Shown here piece by piece: positions 63,987-64,000 of a stretch of DNA of 64,000 nt. The position numbers and the translations under genes were made by a program. Below the pieces are notes generated by a model. It was not told the DNA's origin and made no database searches. It saw only the letters and a list, made by a program, of their open reading frames with translations. The stretch comes from Paraburkholderia lacunae (GTDB lineage Bacteria; Pseudomonadota; Gammaproteobacteria; Burkholderiales; Burkholderiaceae). Each line of letters opens with the position of its first letter. The first letter of the stretch is position 1. Where the stretch lies: assembly GCF_003353175.1 (NCBI RefSeq), contig NZ_QHKS01000021.1, positions 62,001 to 126,000 of the forward strand, read 5' to 3'.

Positions 63987-64000
63987 ACGCACGCTCGAGT

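Overview
The window looks like a chromosomal or megaplasmid stretch of a soil or plant-associated betaproteobacterium of the Burkholderiaceae, most likely Paraburkholderia. The base composition is high-GC, and there are many LysR regulators and single-operon catabolic islands. It carries a LivM-LivG fusion, a DUF2760/Hsp70 operon and an indole-3-acetate (iac) catabolic cluster of the kind known in Paraburkholderia. No rRNA, tRNA, CRISPR array, intact insertion sequence or replication origin was seen.

Layout. 0.2-5.5 kb: a sugar-acid operon on the minus strand (IlvD/Edd-type dehydratase, RraA-like protein, MFS transporter, LacI repressor) with two copies of a LacI-type operator at its head and a 47-bp triplication of the dehydratase gene's 3' end. 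5.5-13.5 kb: a D-amino-acid dehydrogenase/maleate-isomerase-like pair divergent from a branched-chain-type ABC transporter, followed by a LysR gene. 13.6-20 kb: small stand-alone genes (DUF1493, GNAT, MAPEG, EEP nuclease/phosphatase, quinone oxidoreductase with LysR, F420-type oxidoreductase, another LysR). 20.2-25.6 kb: DUF2760 plus two unusual Hsp70 proteins, translationally coupled. 25.7-27.2 kb: SnoaL protein and gene debris. 27.2-35.5 kb: acetone carboxylase (gamma, alpha, beta), an LRAT-like protein and the sigma-54 activator. Two matched pairs of palindromic activator sites and two sigma-54 promoters place the LRAT gene in the acetone regulon. 35.6-37.7 kb: SDR and acetylpolyamine-amidohydrolase-like genes. 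37.7-40.7 kb: an AT-richer four-gene oxidative cluster (heme-oxygenase-like diiron protein, nitroreductase, Rieske oxygenase, carboxymuconolactone-decarboxylase-like protein), the best candidate for an undescribed pathway. 41.6-46.2 kb: PDR reductase and catBAC/catR. 46.3-55 kb: iac cluster (LysR, iacCD, iacABIHE, response regulator, iacG). 55-64 kb: porin, APC permease, AraC regulator, copper amine oxidase, membrane protein and aldehyde dehydrogenase.

How it fits together. The right third reads as one catabolic landscape. The amine oxidase and aldehyde dehydrogenase turn aromatic amines (tryptamine, tyramine or phenylethylamine) into aryl-acetates. The iac genes degrade indole-3-acetate toward catechol, and catBAC opens catechol by the ortho route. 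The acetone carboxylase island and the diiron/Rieske cluster are each bordered by a truncated gene remnant (metallophosphoesterase, TauE/SafE), which suggests insertion or replacement events. All functional names rest on reading motifs and context; no database search was possible.
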